Source of the DNA: Bdellovibrionales bacterium RIFOXYD12_FULL_39_22
Lineage (GTDB): Bacteria; Bdellovibrionota; Bacteriovoracia; Bacteriovoracales; Bacteriovoracaceae
NCBI GenBank assembly: GCA_001770205.1
Contig: MEQL01000044.1
Location: 30,358-94,357 of the forward strand
Direction of reading: 5' to 3'
Length of the DNA stretch: 64,000 nucleotides
Under the pieces are notes generated by a model that worked only from the letters and a program-made list of their open reading frames with translations, was not told where the DNA came from and did not search any database. A program made the position numbers and the translations under genes. How positions within the stretch are numbered: position 1 is the first letter of the stretch; every line of letters starts with the position of its first letter. Below, piece by piece: positions 17,232-26,155 of the stretch.

Positions 17232-18515
17232 ATGGCCGGTTCATTTAATCCGTTCGAAATGGCGCAGAAGCAATTTGATAAAGTTGCCAAGCAAATTGAA
17301 ATTGATGATGCGACAAAAGATCTACTTCGCAATCCGATGCGTGAGTACCACTTCAACATTCCCGTAAAAATGGATGATGGTACAGTTAAAGTTTTTAGAG
17401 GATTTCGCGTTCAACATAATGACGCTCGAGGCCCAGGTAAGGGAGGAATTCGTTTTCATCCAGACGAAACCGTAGATACCGTGAGAGCACTATCTATGTG
17501 GATGACTTGGAAATGTTCACTTTTAGATCTTCCACTCGGAGGAAGTAAAGGTGGGGTTATTTGTGATCCACATAATCTTTCCAATCGTGAGCAAGAAAAT
17601 ATTTGCCGAGGATGGGTTCGACAAGTGGCGCGCAATATTGGGCCACTACAAGATGTTCCTGCTCCGGATATTATGACAAACGGTGCTCATATGTTGTGGA
17701 TGCTAGATGAGTATGAAACGATTATGGGCGGAAAATTTCCAGGACTCATTACTGGTAAACCTGTAGGCATGGGTGGATCTTTGGGAAGAACTGAGGCCAC
17801 TGGATACGGCGTAGTTTACGTTGTGCGGGAAGCACTAAAAGAGTTAGGAATACAGGCCAATAAAACACAAGCTGCCTTCCAAGGTTTTGGAAATGTTTCT
17901 CAATATGCTATTAGAAAATATCAGGAATTAGGTGGTAAAGCTATTTGTGTTTCTTCTTGGTCACAAGCTGATCAGAAGGCGTTTACGATTAAAAATAATG
18001 CCGGTATTGATGTTGATTCACTTCTATCTATCACTGATAGATTTGGTGGAATCAATCCACAAAAGGCCAAAGAACTTGGAAATGAGGTTCTTCCAGGAGA
18101 TGCTTGGATTGAGCAAGATGTCGACATACTTTTCCCATGTGCCTTGGAAAATCAGATCACTGAAAAAAATGTTACCAAGATTAAATCGCGGGTACGTTTA
18201 ATTGCAGAAGGTGCCAATGGCCCAACTACTCCAGAGGCCGATAAAGTAATTCATGAGAGAGGAATTTATTTGCTTCCAGATTTTCTGGCCAATGCTGGTG
18301 GAGTGACCTGCAGTTATTTTGAGCAAGTTCAATCTAATATGAATTATTATTGGACTAAGGAAGAAGTTTTGGAAAAATTAGACCAGAAGATGACTCATGC
18401 TTATCATGAAGTGCATAAATTAGCACAAAAGCGTAAAGTCTATATGCGTGATGCTGCCTATATGATTGCTATTAATCGCGTAGCACAAGCATCGAAAGAG
18501 CGTGGCTGGGTTTAG
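17232..18515 (+). CDS. gdhA: Glutamate dehydrogenase (Glu/Leu/Phe/Val dehydrogenase family)
   Basis: Interconverts glutamate and 2-oxoglutarate plus ammonia, linking amino-acid catabolism to the TCA cycle. The 427 residues are the length of the short hexameric class. Visible are the glutamate-binding block GPGKGGIRFHP, the catalytic-lysine region MTWKCSLLDLPLGGSKGG (the second lysine of this block binds substrate) with PAPDIMTNG following, and the nucleotide-binding FQGFGNVSQYA. The NAPDF-type end PDFLANAGGVTCSYFE is present. The ATG follows AAAGGAAGG. It stands alone, preceded by the 17100-17140 repeat. Cofactor preference is not decided; the short class is often NAD-dependent and catabolic. 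Confidence 0.95.
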   Translation: MAGSFNPFEMAQKQFDKVAKQIEIDDATKDLLRNPMREYHFNIPVKMDDGTVKVFRGFRVQHNDARGPGKGGIRFHPDETVDTVRALSMWMTWKCSLLDLPLGGSKGGVICDPHNLSNREQENICRGWVRQVARNIGPLQDVPAPDIMTNGAHMLWMLDEYETIMGGKFPGLITGKPVGMGGSLGRTEATGYGVVYVVREALKELGIQANKTQAAFQGFGNVSQYAIRKYQELGGKAICVSSWSQADQKAFTIKNNAGIDVDSLLSITDRFGGINPQKAKELGNEVLPGDAWIEQDVDILFPCALENQITEKNVTKIKSRVRLIAEGANGPTTPEADKVIHERGIYLLPDFLANAGGVTCSYFEQVQSNMNYYWTKEEVLEKLDQKMTHAYHEVHKLAQKRKVYMRDAAYMIAINRVAQASKERGWV

Positions 18516-18541
18516 TTAATTGCGAAGTCGTTGAGGGGAGG

Positions 18542-18568
18542 GGGAGGATACTCCTTCCTCCCATTTTG
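18542..18568. terminator. Hairpin between convergent gdhA and response regulator genes
   Basis: GGGAGGA (18542-18548) pairs perfectly with TCCTCCC (18556-18562) around a 7-base loop and is followed by ATTTTG. It lies between two convergent stops. The short T run makes it a moderate rho-independent terminator for gdhA. Confidence 0.5.
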
Positions 18569-18581
18569 TATTAAGGAACTC

Positions 18582-19004
18582 TTATCTGCTAAATGGTGAA
18601 AAGATTTTGTTCCAGTGGTCTAGCTGGTAGATGCAGTTATCCATCACTTCTTTTAGTATTTTTGCATCAAATGGTTTTAGCAATAGAAAGCGAGCGTCAT
18701 CGTAGTAGGCCGAAGAGGCCAAAGAGAAAGATTTATCTCCTGTCGCAAAAATTAAAAACGGTTTTTTATCTTTAATTTCAAAATATTTGATCAGAGTATC
18801 TCCTGATTTTTTTGGCATATGGATATCGGTAATTAAAACACTAATATCTTTTTCAGAAAAAATTTTGGCCGCTTGATCGGGGTCTTGGTAGCTATGGATA
18901 GTGATTACTTCTTTAGGAAAAAGGTGTTCAAGTATTTGAGTCGTAGAATCTAAGACTATTTCGTCGTCATCAATTAGCACAATGTTATAGGGGCGATGAT
19001 TCAT
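18582..19004 (-). CDS. Single-domain response regulator
   Basis: A 140-residue receiver domain. ATG 19004 is chosen over GTG 19022 because AAGGAG lies seven bases before it. The acidic triad is in VLIDDDE, the phosphoacceptor Asp in VLITDIHMPKKSG, the Thr in FATGD and the Lys in LLKPFD. There is no output domain. It is divergent from the very large ATP-grasp/nucleotidyltransferase gene (160 bases between starts); a functional link is possible but unproven. Confidence 0.88.
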   Translation of the reverse strand: MNHRPYNIVLIDDDEIVLDSTTQILEHLFPKEVITIHSYQDPDQAAKIFSEKDISVLITDIHMPKKSGDTLIKYFEIKDKKPFLIFATGDKSFSLASSAYYDDARFLLLKPFDAKILKEVMDNCIYQLDHWNKIFSPFSR

Positions 19005-19141
19005 GCGAAGACTCCTTGTCACGGTAGTGTTAATTATATAGCGGTAAAGAAAATCTAATCAATAGGAAAAAAGAAGAATATATATTAACGAAATAAATCG
19101 GGTATAAAAAATTGCATATATTTAATTTGCATTTGTTTAAT

Positions 19142-19167
19142 AAGGAATTATGATTGTCTTGTTATGA
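19142..19167 (+). promoter_or_regulatory. Five-codon upstream ORF coupled to the 19164 gene
   Basis: AAGGAA (19142-19147) lies close to an ATG at 19150 that opens a 5-codon frame (MIVLL). Its TGA stop overlaps the ATG of the large gene in an ATGA arrangement at 19164-19167. The large gene has no ribosome site at normal distance of its own, so its translation probably depends on ribosomes ending this mini-ORF. Confidence 0.5.
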
Positions 19168-22100
19168 CACACTCTTCTCACAGTGATATCCCAAAATTTT
19201 CGGATAATTTTTTTAATTCGCAGGAGTTATTTTGTCGTATTGGACAGGGAGCGATTGGTGGGAAGGCCGCCGGCCTTTTCAATGTAAAGAGCTCCTTTGT
19301 AGAACGCGCCAGTGGATATAAAAACTCAACAGTTTCTTTGCATTTCCCGAAGACGGCAGTAATAACAACTGACTTTTTTGATCTTTTTTTAAAAGAAAAC
19401 AATTTGTACAAGGTGGCATATTCAAATACCTCAGATAGCTATATTGCTCATGAATTTCAAAGGGCCGGTTTGCATCCGAAGTTGGTGGAGGCCCTAAAAT
19501 CGATAGTTAGACAGACCAGCGTACCACTGGCAATTCGCTCTTCATCGATCAGTGAAGATGCGACGGATCGTCCATTCGCGGGCGTCTTTAATACTAAGAT
19601 GATTCCGAATAATCCTAAGGATGATGAGCGATTTAAAAAGTTATTAGAGGCCATCAAATTTGTCTATGCTTCAACTTTTTTTAAAAGGGCCAAGGATTAT
19701 TATCAAGCACTAAAACGAGAAGCTAGTGATGAAAAAATGGCGGTGATTATTCAACCTTGTGTTGGTAATAGTTATGGCGATTATTTTTATCCAGAAATTT
19801 CAGGAGTGGTGCGCTCGAGTAATTTTTATCCCACGGGAAGTCTACGGCCATCAGACGGGGTGGCAAATTTGGCCTTTGGATTGGGCAAAACTATTGTTGA
19901 TGGTGGAATCGCTTGGATCTATTCTCCGCAAATTCCTTCCGCCCCGGCACCCTTTAATTCTACAAAGGAGTTGCTAGATAACACCCAGACAAAATTTTGG
20001 GCCATAAATTTATTTCAGCATCAAGAATATAATCCTAGTTCGGAGACGGAGTTTATTGTCAATGAAGATATTATTGATGCAGGAGACAATGATCTCTTTC
20101 CTATTTTGGCCTCGACTTATGACACTATGTCGGACAGAGTGGTGATGGGGACTCCTATCGATGGGCCTCGAGTGATTGATTTTGCTCCTATTTTAAAATT
20201 AGAAATGGTGCGACTAAATGAAGCGATTAAAGCAGTTATGGGAATTTGCGAAGAGCGACTTAATTCGTCGGTGGAGATTGAGTTTGCTGTAGAGTTTGAT
20301 AAAAACAAAAAAAATCATGCTCGTTTTTATCTGTTACAGGTGCGCCAAATGTCTCTTTCTTTTGAGACGATAGCAGTGGAAGAGAGTGAGTTATATGATG
20401 GAAATAATCTGGTGGCCTCGCGTACGGTGCATGGCAATGGACTTATAAGTGATATTTGTGATGTGGTCTACGTGCGGCCAGACAAGTTTGATCTCAAATA
20501 TACTCAACAAATTGCCAAAGAATTAGAGTCGATAAATAGTGATTTTATTAAAGAGAGGAAAAAATATCTTTTGATTGGACTGGGACGTTGGGGAAGTTCT
20601 GATCCATTACTGGGAATTCCGGTTAAGTGGGCGCAGATTTCGCAGGCCCGAGCTATTGTTGAAACTACTCAGCCTGGTATGTTTGTAGAGATGAGTCAGG
20701 GGACACATTTTTTTCATAATATAACAAGTTCTCACGTTTTTTATTTTTCGGTGGAGTATTTTGATAAGTATAAAATCGATTGGGATTGGCTGGATCATCG
20801 AGTGGAGATTACTGAAACTCAATTTGTCAAACATGTGTCACTAGATAGGCCGCTGTATATTAAAGTTGATGGCCGGACCCAACGAGGAGTAATACAGAAA
20901 TTTTTCATTGATAGGACTATTAAAGAAAAAGATGAGATCTCTCAAAAAGAACGGCGCAAGGAATTAAAGTGTATTTATGAAGTAGAAAAGCTTTTAGGGC
21001 CAAGCTCAAAATCGATGGATGAGGTGTTGGCCAAAGTGGCAGAGGCGATGCGCAGTGGTTGGATGTATCCAGAAGAGTGTGTTGTCCAAATTAATTATCA
21101 GAATATGCAAATAGGGAGTAGCAATTTTTGCAGTACTTCTTGGTGTTTACAAAATGAACTAGTGGCCTCAGGGCGTAAAGTTGGAGAGATAAAAGTTTGT
21201 TATCTAAAAGAACTTCCGGCCACCGATGTTGGGCCGTTTTTAAATGAGGAAGTTAAGCTACTAGAAAATATTGGCAATTTATTGGCCGCCTATTTAGATA
21301 AATATGAAGGCGTTGCGGGTGATGATAAACAGAAAAAAGGGGCAAAAACGGCCAATTGGAAAATGGCCTTGGAGATGATTTCAAAAAGTGACGCAAAGTT
21401 ATTGATGCTAGTAACCAAAAAGATGCTCTATCAGCTTTGTCTTAGTAATAATGCCAAGGCACAGGCCTTGCTAGAACAATTTGATAAAGATGCCGAAGAG
21501 AAAAGTAATGAAAGTTTTGGAGATGCTAATGTTCCACTGAAAAAAAAGGGCCATTTTGATGTAATAGATTTACGCGATGAGATCTTTGAAATTGCCACCA
21601 GTTTTTTTTCGGATCATGAAATTTTTTCCTTCTTAGATGCTTGGAGTCAGCAGCATAATGCTAATTTTTTAGTGGATATTTTAAGTAACCAACAGTCTTC
21701 AATGTCTGATATTATTAACGCCATTTCTCGCTATTTGCATATTTATCAAAATACCAAAAATCTTCCCGGGCCTACTAAAAGACAATTGCTTGTTTCTCTG
21801 ATTGGCCGATTTATTACCACTAGTCCGGAATATATTCGAGTGGCCAAAAACTTTTTTGAAATTGAAGATTTTTTAGAGATACTTCATTTTGTAATAACTC
21901 CTACTCGTGGACATGGAACTATTGGCGGTAAAGGTGCTGGTATGTTCTTGGCCTATAAAATTTTAAGTAAAGAGAGTAGTGGTGATTTTGGGACGCTAAA
22001 AATTCCAAAAACTTGGTATCTTTCTACGGATGCTTTTGACAATTTTATTCACCACAATAATTTAGGTGATCTCTTTGAGCAAAAATATCGCCCAATTGAT

Positions 22101-24116
22101 CAGATCAGACAGGAACATCCGCATATTGTTCAACTCTTTAAAAGTTCACCTTTTTCTAGCGATATTATCAAAGGATTGACAAAGGCCTTAGAAGATTTAG
22201 GCGACCTTCCTCTTGTTGTTAGGAGTTCTTCTATTTTAGAAGATAGTTTTACCGCCTCCTTTGCCGGAAAATATAAGAGTCTTTTTTTGGCCAATCAGGG
22301 AAGTCGAGACCAGCGCCTGTCAGCACTGATGGATGCTATTGCAGAGATCTATGCTTCAACATTTGCACCAGATCCAATCTCTTATCGCAGCGAACGCAAT
22401 CTCTTAGATGTAAAAGAGTCGATGGGAATTATGATTCAAGCGGTGGTCGGCCAGAAAGTACATGATTATTACTTCCCCTCTTTGGCCGGAGTAATGTTTT
22501 CGAATAATGAATTTCGTTGGTCTAAGCGCATCAAAAGAGATGATGGCCTATTGCGAATTGTACCAGGCCTTGGTACTAGGGCCGTAGATCGGGTTAGCGA
22601 TGATTATCCAATCCTCATAGCTCCTGGACAACCAGGGTTACGCGTTAATATTTCGGTGGAAGAGGTGGCGCGTTATTCTCCTAAAAAGATTGATTTGATT
22701 AATCTAAAAAAGGGGACCTTTGAGACGCATGATGTTTATAAAATTTTAAAAGAACTAGGTTATGACTATCCTAAACTTAAACAAATTGTCTCAATCTACG
22801 ATCGAACTCGCATCTATCGTCCGGCGGGAGTAGATTTGGATATTGAAAATAGAGAGATGGTGGTAACTTTTGAAGGACTGTTTTCAGATACCAACTTTAT
22901 TGCGCAAATGAAGCAATATATTAATCAGTTAAAAGAAGTTTTTGAGTTTCCAGTGGATGTTGAATTTGCTCATGATGGGAATGATTTTTATCTGTTGCAA
23001 TGTCGGCCACAAATAAATGGCCAAGACAGTAGGTCGATCCCCATTCCTAAAAATATTTCAAAGGAGCGCACACTATTTTCCGCCAATAAATTTATCTCTA
23101 ACGGAGCGATTCCAGATATAACTCATATCGTCTATGTTGATCCGCAGTCCTATTCCAAAGTGGCCAGCATTGATGATTTAATTCGGGTAGGAGAGGCGAT
23201 TGGACTATTAAATAAAATTTTGCCGAAGCGCCGATTTATACTAATGGGGCCTGGGCGCTGGGGAAGTCGAGGTGATATTAAGTTGGGAGTACGTACTTCT
23301 TATTCTGATCTTAACAATACGGCCGTGCTTATTGAGATCGCCAGGAAGAAAGGAAATTATACTCCAGAGTTATCTTTTGGAACGCACTTTTTTCAGGATT
23401 TGGTCGAGTCCTCCATTCGCTATATTCCTCTTTATCCGGATGATGAAGAAGTTGATTTTAATAATGATTTTTTTCAAAATGCCACCAACCTTTTGGCCGA
23501 TTTGGCCCCCAATTATCAGGATCTGAGTGCAGTTGTTAGAGTTATTGATGTTGGCCAAAACAGCGAAGGAAAAATTTTACGAATAGTAATGAGTTCAGAA
23601 GAAGATAGGGCCTTAGGTTTTTTAACTTACGCAGATGATTTAACCGGACACATGGAGGAAGCACCTCCTTCTCCTGCGGGGCCGCCGATATCTGCCAGTA
23701 ATTTCTCCACCTCCACGGTTTTTAACGTGGCCAAGGGTAATATTTATGAGCGTAGCAGATGGAATTGGCGCATGTATATGGCCTTGGAGCTTTCTAAGCA
23801 ATTAGATCGAGAACGTTTTGGAGTAGTTGATCTATATCTAATTGGAAGTGTGAAAACGGAAACGTTTGATGCGGAAAGCGATATTGATTTATTAGTTCAT
23901 TTTGCGGGAGATGAACATCAACTTTGCTCACTATCTCATTGGTTGGAGGGATGGAGTCGTTGTCTGGGAGTGATGAATTATCTCTATTCTGGATATCGCC
24001 GTGAAGAGCTTTTAGATGTCAAGATTGTGACCGATGCTAATATTGAAGAGAAGTATAAATATGCAGTTAAAATTGGGGCGGCAACTGATTCGGCCTTAAA
24101 GTTAGGGGGTAAATAG
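19164..24116 (+). CDS. Giant protein: two PEP-synthase-like ATP-grasp modules, GAF-like segment and nucleotidyltransferase
   Basis: The 1650-residue protein contains two copies of a PEP/pyruvate-binding (PPDK_N) module. Each has IGGKAAG or IGGKGAG, a paired RSSS..ED phosphate-binding loop (about residues 125 and 1020), and a later GRWGS motif (near 474 and 1370). No phosphohistidine (swivelling) domain or PEP-utilising TIM barrel is seen, so it cannot be a complete PEP synthase. Between the two copies lies a region (about 610-720) with YLKELP...GPFLNEEVKLLENIGNLLAAYL, which resembles the end of GAF-type sensor segments. The C-terminus carries a Pol beta-like nucleotidyltransferase signature, GS (1561-1562) and SDIDLLV (Asp1573, Asp1575), as in MNT/KNTase proteins. 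A regulatory or modifying enzyme is likely; substrates are unknown. No signal peptide. Confidence 0.8.
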   Translation: MTHSSHSDIPKFSDNFFNSQELFCRIGQGAIGGKAAGLFNVKSSFVERASGYKNSTVSLHFPKTAVITTDFFDLFLKENNLYKVAYSNTSDSYIAHEFQRAGLHPKLVEALKSIVRQTSVPLAIRSSSISEDATDRPFAGVFNTKMIPNNPKDDERFKKLLEAIKFVYASTFFKRAKDYYQALKREASDEKMAVIIQPCVGNSYGDYFYPEISGVVRSSNFYPTGSLRPSDGVANLAFGLGKTIVDGGIAWIYSPQIPSAPAPFNSTKELLDNTQTKFWAINLFQHQEYNPSSETEFIVNEDIIDAGDNDLFPILASTYDTMSDRVVMGTPIDGPRVIDFAPILKLEMVRLNEAIKAVMGICEERLNSSVEIEFAVEFDKNKKNHARFYLLQVRQMSLSFETIAVEESELYDGNNLVASRTVHGNGLISDICDVVYVRPDKFDLKYTQQIAKELESINSDFIKERKKYLLIGLGRWGSSDPLLGIPVKWAQISQARAIVETTQPGMFVEMSQGTHFFHNITSSHVFYFSVEYFDKYKIDWDWLDHRVEITETQFVKHVSLDRPLYIKVDGRTQRGVIQKFFIDRTIKEKDEISQKERRKELKCIYEVEKLLGPSSKSMDEVLAKVAEAMRSGWMYPEECVVQINYQNMQIGSSNFCSTSWCLQNELVASGRKVGEIKVCYLKELPATDVGPFLNEEVKLLENIGNLLAAYLDKYEGVAGDDKQKKGAKTANWKMALEMISKSDAKLLMLVTKKMLYQLCLSNNAKAQALLEQFDKDAEEKSNESFGDANVPLKKKGHFDVIDLRDEIFEIATSFFSDHEIFSFLDAWSQQHNANFLVDILSNQQSSMSDIINAISRYLHIYQNTKNLPGPTKRQLLVSLIGRFITTSPEYIRVAKNFFEIEDFLEILHFVITPTRGHGTIGGKGAGMFLAYKILSKESSGDFGTLKIPKTWYLSTDAFDNFIHHNNLGDLFEQKYRPIDQIRQEHPHIVQLFKSSPFSSDIIKGLTKALEDLGDLPLVVRSSSILEDSFTASFAGKYKSLFLANQGSRDQRLSALMDAIAEIYASTFAPDPISYRSERNLLDVKESMGIMIQAVVGQKVHDYYFPSLAGVMFSNNEFRWSKRIKRDDGLLRIVPGLGTRAVDRVSDDYPILIAPGQPGLRVNISVEEVARYSPKKIDLINLKKGTFETHDVYKILKELGYDYPKLKQIVSIYDRTRIYRPAGVDLDIENREMVVTFEGLFSDTNFIAQMKQYINQLKEVFEFPVDVEFAHDGNDFYLLQCRPQINGQDSRSIPIPKNISKERTLFSANKFISNGAIPDITHIVYVDPQSYSKVASIDDLIRVGEAIGLLNKILPKRRFILMGPGRWGSRGDIKLGVRTSYSDLNNTAVLIEIARKKGNYTPELSFGTHFFQDLVESSIRYIPLYPDDEEVDFNNDFFQNATNLLADLAPNYQDLSAVVRVIDVGQNSEGKILRIVMSSEEDRALGFLTYADDLTGHMEEAPPSPAGPPISASNFSTSTVFNVAKGNIYERSRWNWRMYMALELSKQLDRERFGVVDLYLIGSVKTETFDAESDIDLLVHFAGDEHQLCSLSHWLEGWSRCLGVMNYLYSGYRREELLDVKIVTDANIEEKYKYAVKIGAATDSALKLGGK

Positions 24117-24248
24117 CTTACGGTTGTTTGATAAATCTACTTAATCTGGCGTTGTATAATTTACAAAATTATTCTATTTAGTTGCATTGAGTCTAAAGTT
24201 TTAGTACTTTTCACTTCACAAAATTAACCACCGAAGGAGGATGGCATT

Positions 24249-24656
24249 ATGAAATCATTATTTTTAATTTTTGGACTTATGATTTTTTCTTTTTCTCTTT
24301 TTGCAGAAGGCGAACTAAGTAGTAGTCAGAGTATCTATGAGGCCTTGGATGTGGAAGCGATTCAAGTTAATCCGGGGATTAATGGTGTCTATCGTTTAGA
24401 AAAGGGAGTGGGTGGACTTTATTGCGCAAAATCTAAAGTGGTTTCTCCGAATGCTGAGGATGAATATTTTTGTGATTTATTGGTGGAAGAAATGGATGCA
24501 GAAGCAATTTATAATGCTCTTTTAGTAGAAGAGGTGGCCGATGAACCGATGAGGTTCGGGGCCATGAGATTTTTTAAATCAGTGGGCGAATTGGTTTGTC
24601 TTAAATCAAAGATTGTCTATCCTGGGTCCAAATTTGAATATAGCTGTACTTTATAA
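24249..24656 (+). CDS. Small secreted protein made of two tandem repeats
   Basis: A Sec signal peptide (1-19, ending LFAEG) is followed by two related units of about 56 residues. The first contains IYEALDVE, then YCAKSKVVSP and EYFCDL; the second contains IYNALLVEE, then VCLKSKIVYP and EYSCTL. Each unit has one Cys pair about 15 residues apart, suggesting one disulfide per repeat. The family is unknown to me. The ribosome site GAAGGAGGA is strong. It stands alone, followed by a hairpin at 24694-24723. Confidence 0.65.
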   Translation: MKSLFLIFGLMIFSFSLFAEGELSSSQSIYEALDVEAIQVNPGINGVYRLEKGVGGLYCAKSKVVSPNAEDEYFCDLLVEEMDAEAIYNALLVEEVADEPMRFGAMRFFKSVGELVCLKSKIVYPGSKFEYSCTL

Positions 24657-24693
24657 TATAATGCAATAAATGGCAGCAAGTGTAGTAAGTAAG

Positions 24694-24723
24694 AAGGGTA
24701 ACAGGGAAAACTCCCTGTTACTT
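24694..24723. terminator. Hairpin terminator shared by two convergent genes
   Basis: GTAACAGGGA (24698-24707) pairs perfectly with TCCCTGTTAC (24712-24721) across a 4-base loop, and the stem extends slightly with A/T pairs. It lies directly after the 24656 stop and contains the stop codon of the minus-strand gene at 24718. The T run is poor on both strands, so efficiency is uncertain. Confidence 0.55.
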
Positions 24724-26055
24724 AGTTAACACTTCTTTTACTCTTTCTTCAATGCGCTCCGAATCAGAGAGCGCATTTTTTTCTCCGGATGTATTTGATT
24801 GTTGGCGAGTGGCATTCAAAATTGCCTTGATGGTGCCTTCATCACATTCTTTGATCATTTCGCAAACAGATCCCATTCCCTTGGCCACCTTGCCGTTAAC
24901 GAAGGTGTCAAGAACCGAACCTTTAAGTTCGCCGGATAGGCGTTGCTCCAAAATTAGTTGCGCCATTTCTCCTTGAGTTTTAAATTGATCCATTTTTAGA
25001 AGTAAAAATTCACCATCATCATATTTATTGTGCGCCTTTTCTATTGCCTCTGTTACTTCTTTATCTTTTGATTCAAGATAGATCACAGATGCTACCACTT
25101 TTTTTTCTTCCTCCGTTAATTCATCAACTTTTCCGGAGGTCTCGGCGAGCTTATTCTTTTTTTCTGAGAAGTTATTTAGACGATATCCTTCCATTTTTTT
25201 GTTAGCAATGTATTGGTCAATTTTTCGTTGAACATCAGGAGGTAGCTTTTTAAGTGCCTCTTCGGCGGAGGCAATGGCGGCATTACGCGCAATTACGGAA
25301 GAAGAAATTTTAGCTTCTAGCTCCCCCTGGACCTTTGTATATTTTTTTTGGTTTTCTTTAATTTTTTCTGTCCGATCTACAAACTGTTGTTTTAATTTTT
25401 TGACTTCCTCGGCATCAAGGTGTTTTGTTAATTGGCTCCAGTTGGGTTCAACTCCACTGGCAATGTCTTCGCGAGCAACTTTTGCGGCCTCAATTTTTTC
25501 AGGAGTTTTTTTCTCTAGTTTTTCATTCTTTTGCAGTTTCTCATTGACCTCGACAATGGCGTCAAGGGAGGCCATGGATTGTTGTCGTAATTTTTTTTCT
25601 TCATTTATGGCAACATCTGTGGCCTGGGCCTGGGCATCGATTGCTGCCTCAAGATCGGCAATTGTTTGGTTTTGAGTATCACGCACAGATTTTAATTCAA
25701 AAAAGAGCTTTCTAATCTTTGCATCTTGTATCAAAGTTGGATTGGCCTCCAAATGTCTTAATAATCCTTTTTCCAATTTGGCGTTATATTCTTCTTCATC
25801 TTTTTCATTGCAGAAAATGCAAGATGGTGAGGAGTCGCCAAGTTCTGTATCCCATGGACAGCTAAATACATTGGCACAAGTTTCATAACCTTCATCGGTA
25901 TCAGAGGTAGATTTCTTACAACTGGTTGGATCTTTTTTGTATTCACAGATATCACTGAAGTGTTTTTTTACGCTGTAGGCGCTGACGGAAAAAGCAAATG
26001 CCGAAGAGATGGTTAGGGTTGCTAGTAAAATGGTGATCAATACTTTTTTCATCAA
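24718..26055 (-). CDS. Exported coiled-coil protein, unknown function
   Basis: The 445-residue product has a Sec signal (1-21, ending SSAFA). A cysteine-rich N-terminal part (about 25-85) follows, with CEYKKDPTSC, CANVFSC and CIFC, consistent with disulfides. The rest is almost wholly charged helix (about 95-400) with heptad-like patterns. I see no enzyme motif. A periplasmic scaffold is the cautious guess. It lies 100 bases downstream of ricT on the same strand but has its own ribosome site (GGAGGAG), so it may be transcribed separately. Its stop codon lies inside the stem of a hairpin. Confidence 0.65.
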   Translation of the reverse strand: MMKKVLITILLATLTISSAFAFSVSAYSVKKHFSDICEYKKDPTSCKKSTSDTDEGYETCANVFSCPWDTELGDSSPSCIFCNEKDEEEYNAKLEKGLLRHLEANPTLIQDAKIRKLFFELKSVRDTQNQTIADLEAAIDAQAQATDVAINEEKKLRQQSMASLDAIVEVNEKLQKNEKLEKKTPEKIEAAKVAREDIASGVEPNWSQLTKHLDAEEVKKLKQQFVDRTEKIKENQKKYTKVQGELEAKISSSVIARNAAIASAEEALKKLPPDVQRKIDQYIANKKMEGYRLNNFSEKKNKLAETSGKVDELTEEEKKVVASVIYLESKDKEVTEAIEKAHNKYDDGEFLLLKMDQFKTQGEMAQLILEQRLSGELKGSVLDTFVNGKVAKGMGSVCEMIKECDEGTIKAILNATRQQSNTSGEKNALSDSERIEERVKEVLTK

Positions 26056-26155
26056 ACTCCTCCAGTTAATCTTTAATGTAATTCACACAGTGAGCTTATC
26101 GAGTATTTATAAAAAAACTTAAGAGCTGGCCGCAGCGAGGGAGTTTTTTGGTCAA

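Noticed and set aside
24155..24160. TATAAT upstream of the 24249 gene
   Set aside because: No fitting -35 box, and it lies 89 bases before the start, so it is not a convincing promoter on its own.
25274..25675. 133-codon frame on the plus strand
   Set aside because: It lies opposite the coiled-coil gene; Ser/Phe richness is the expected mirror of Lys/Glu-rich helix.
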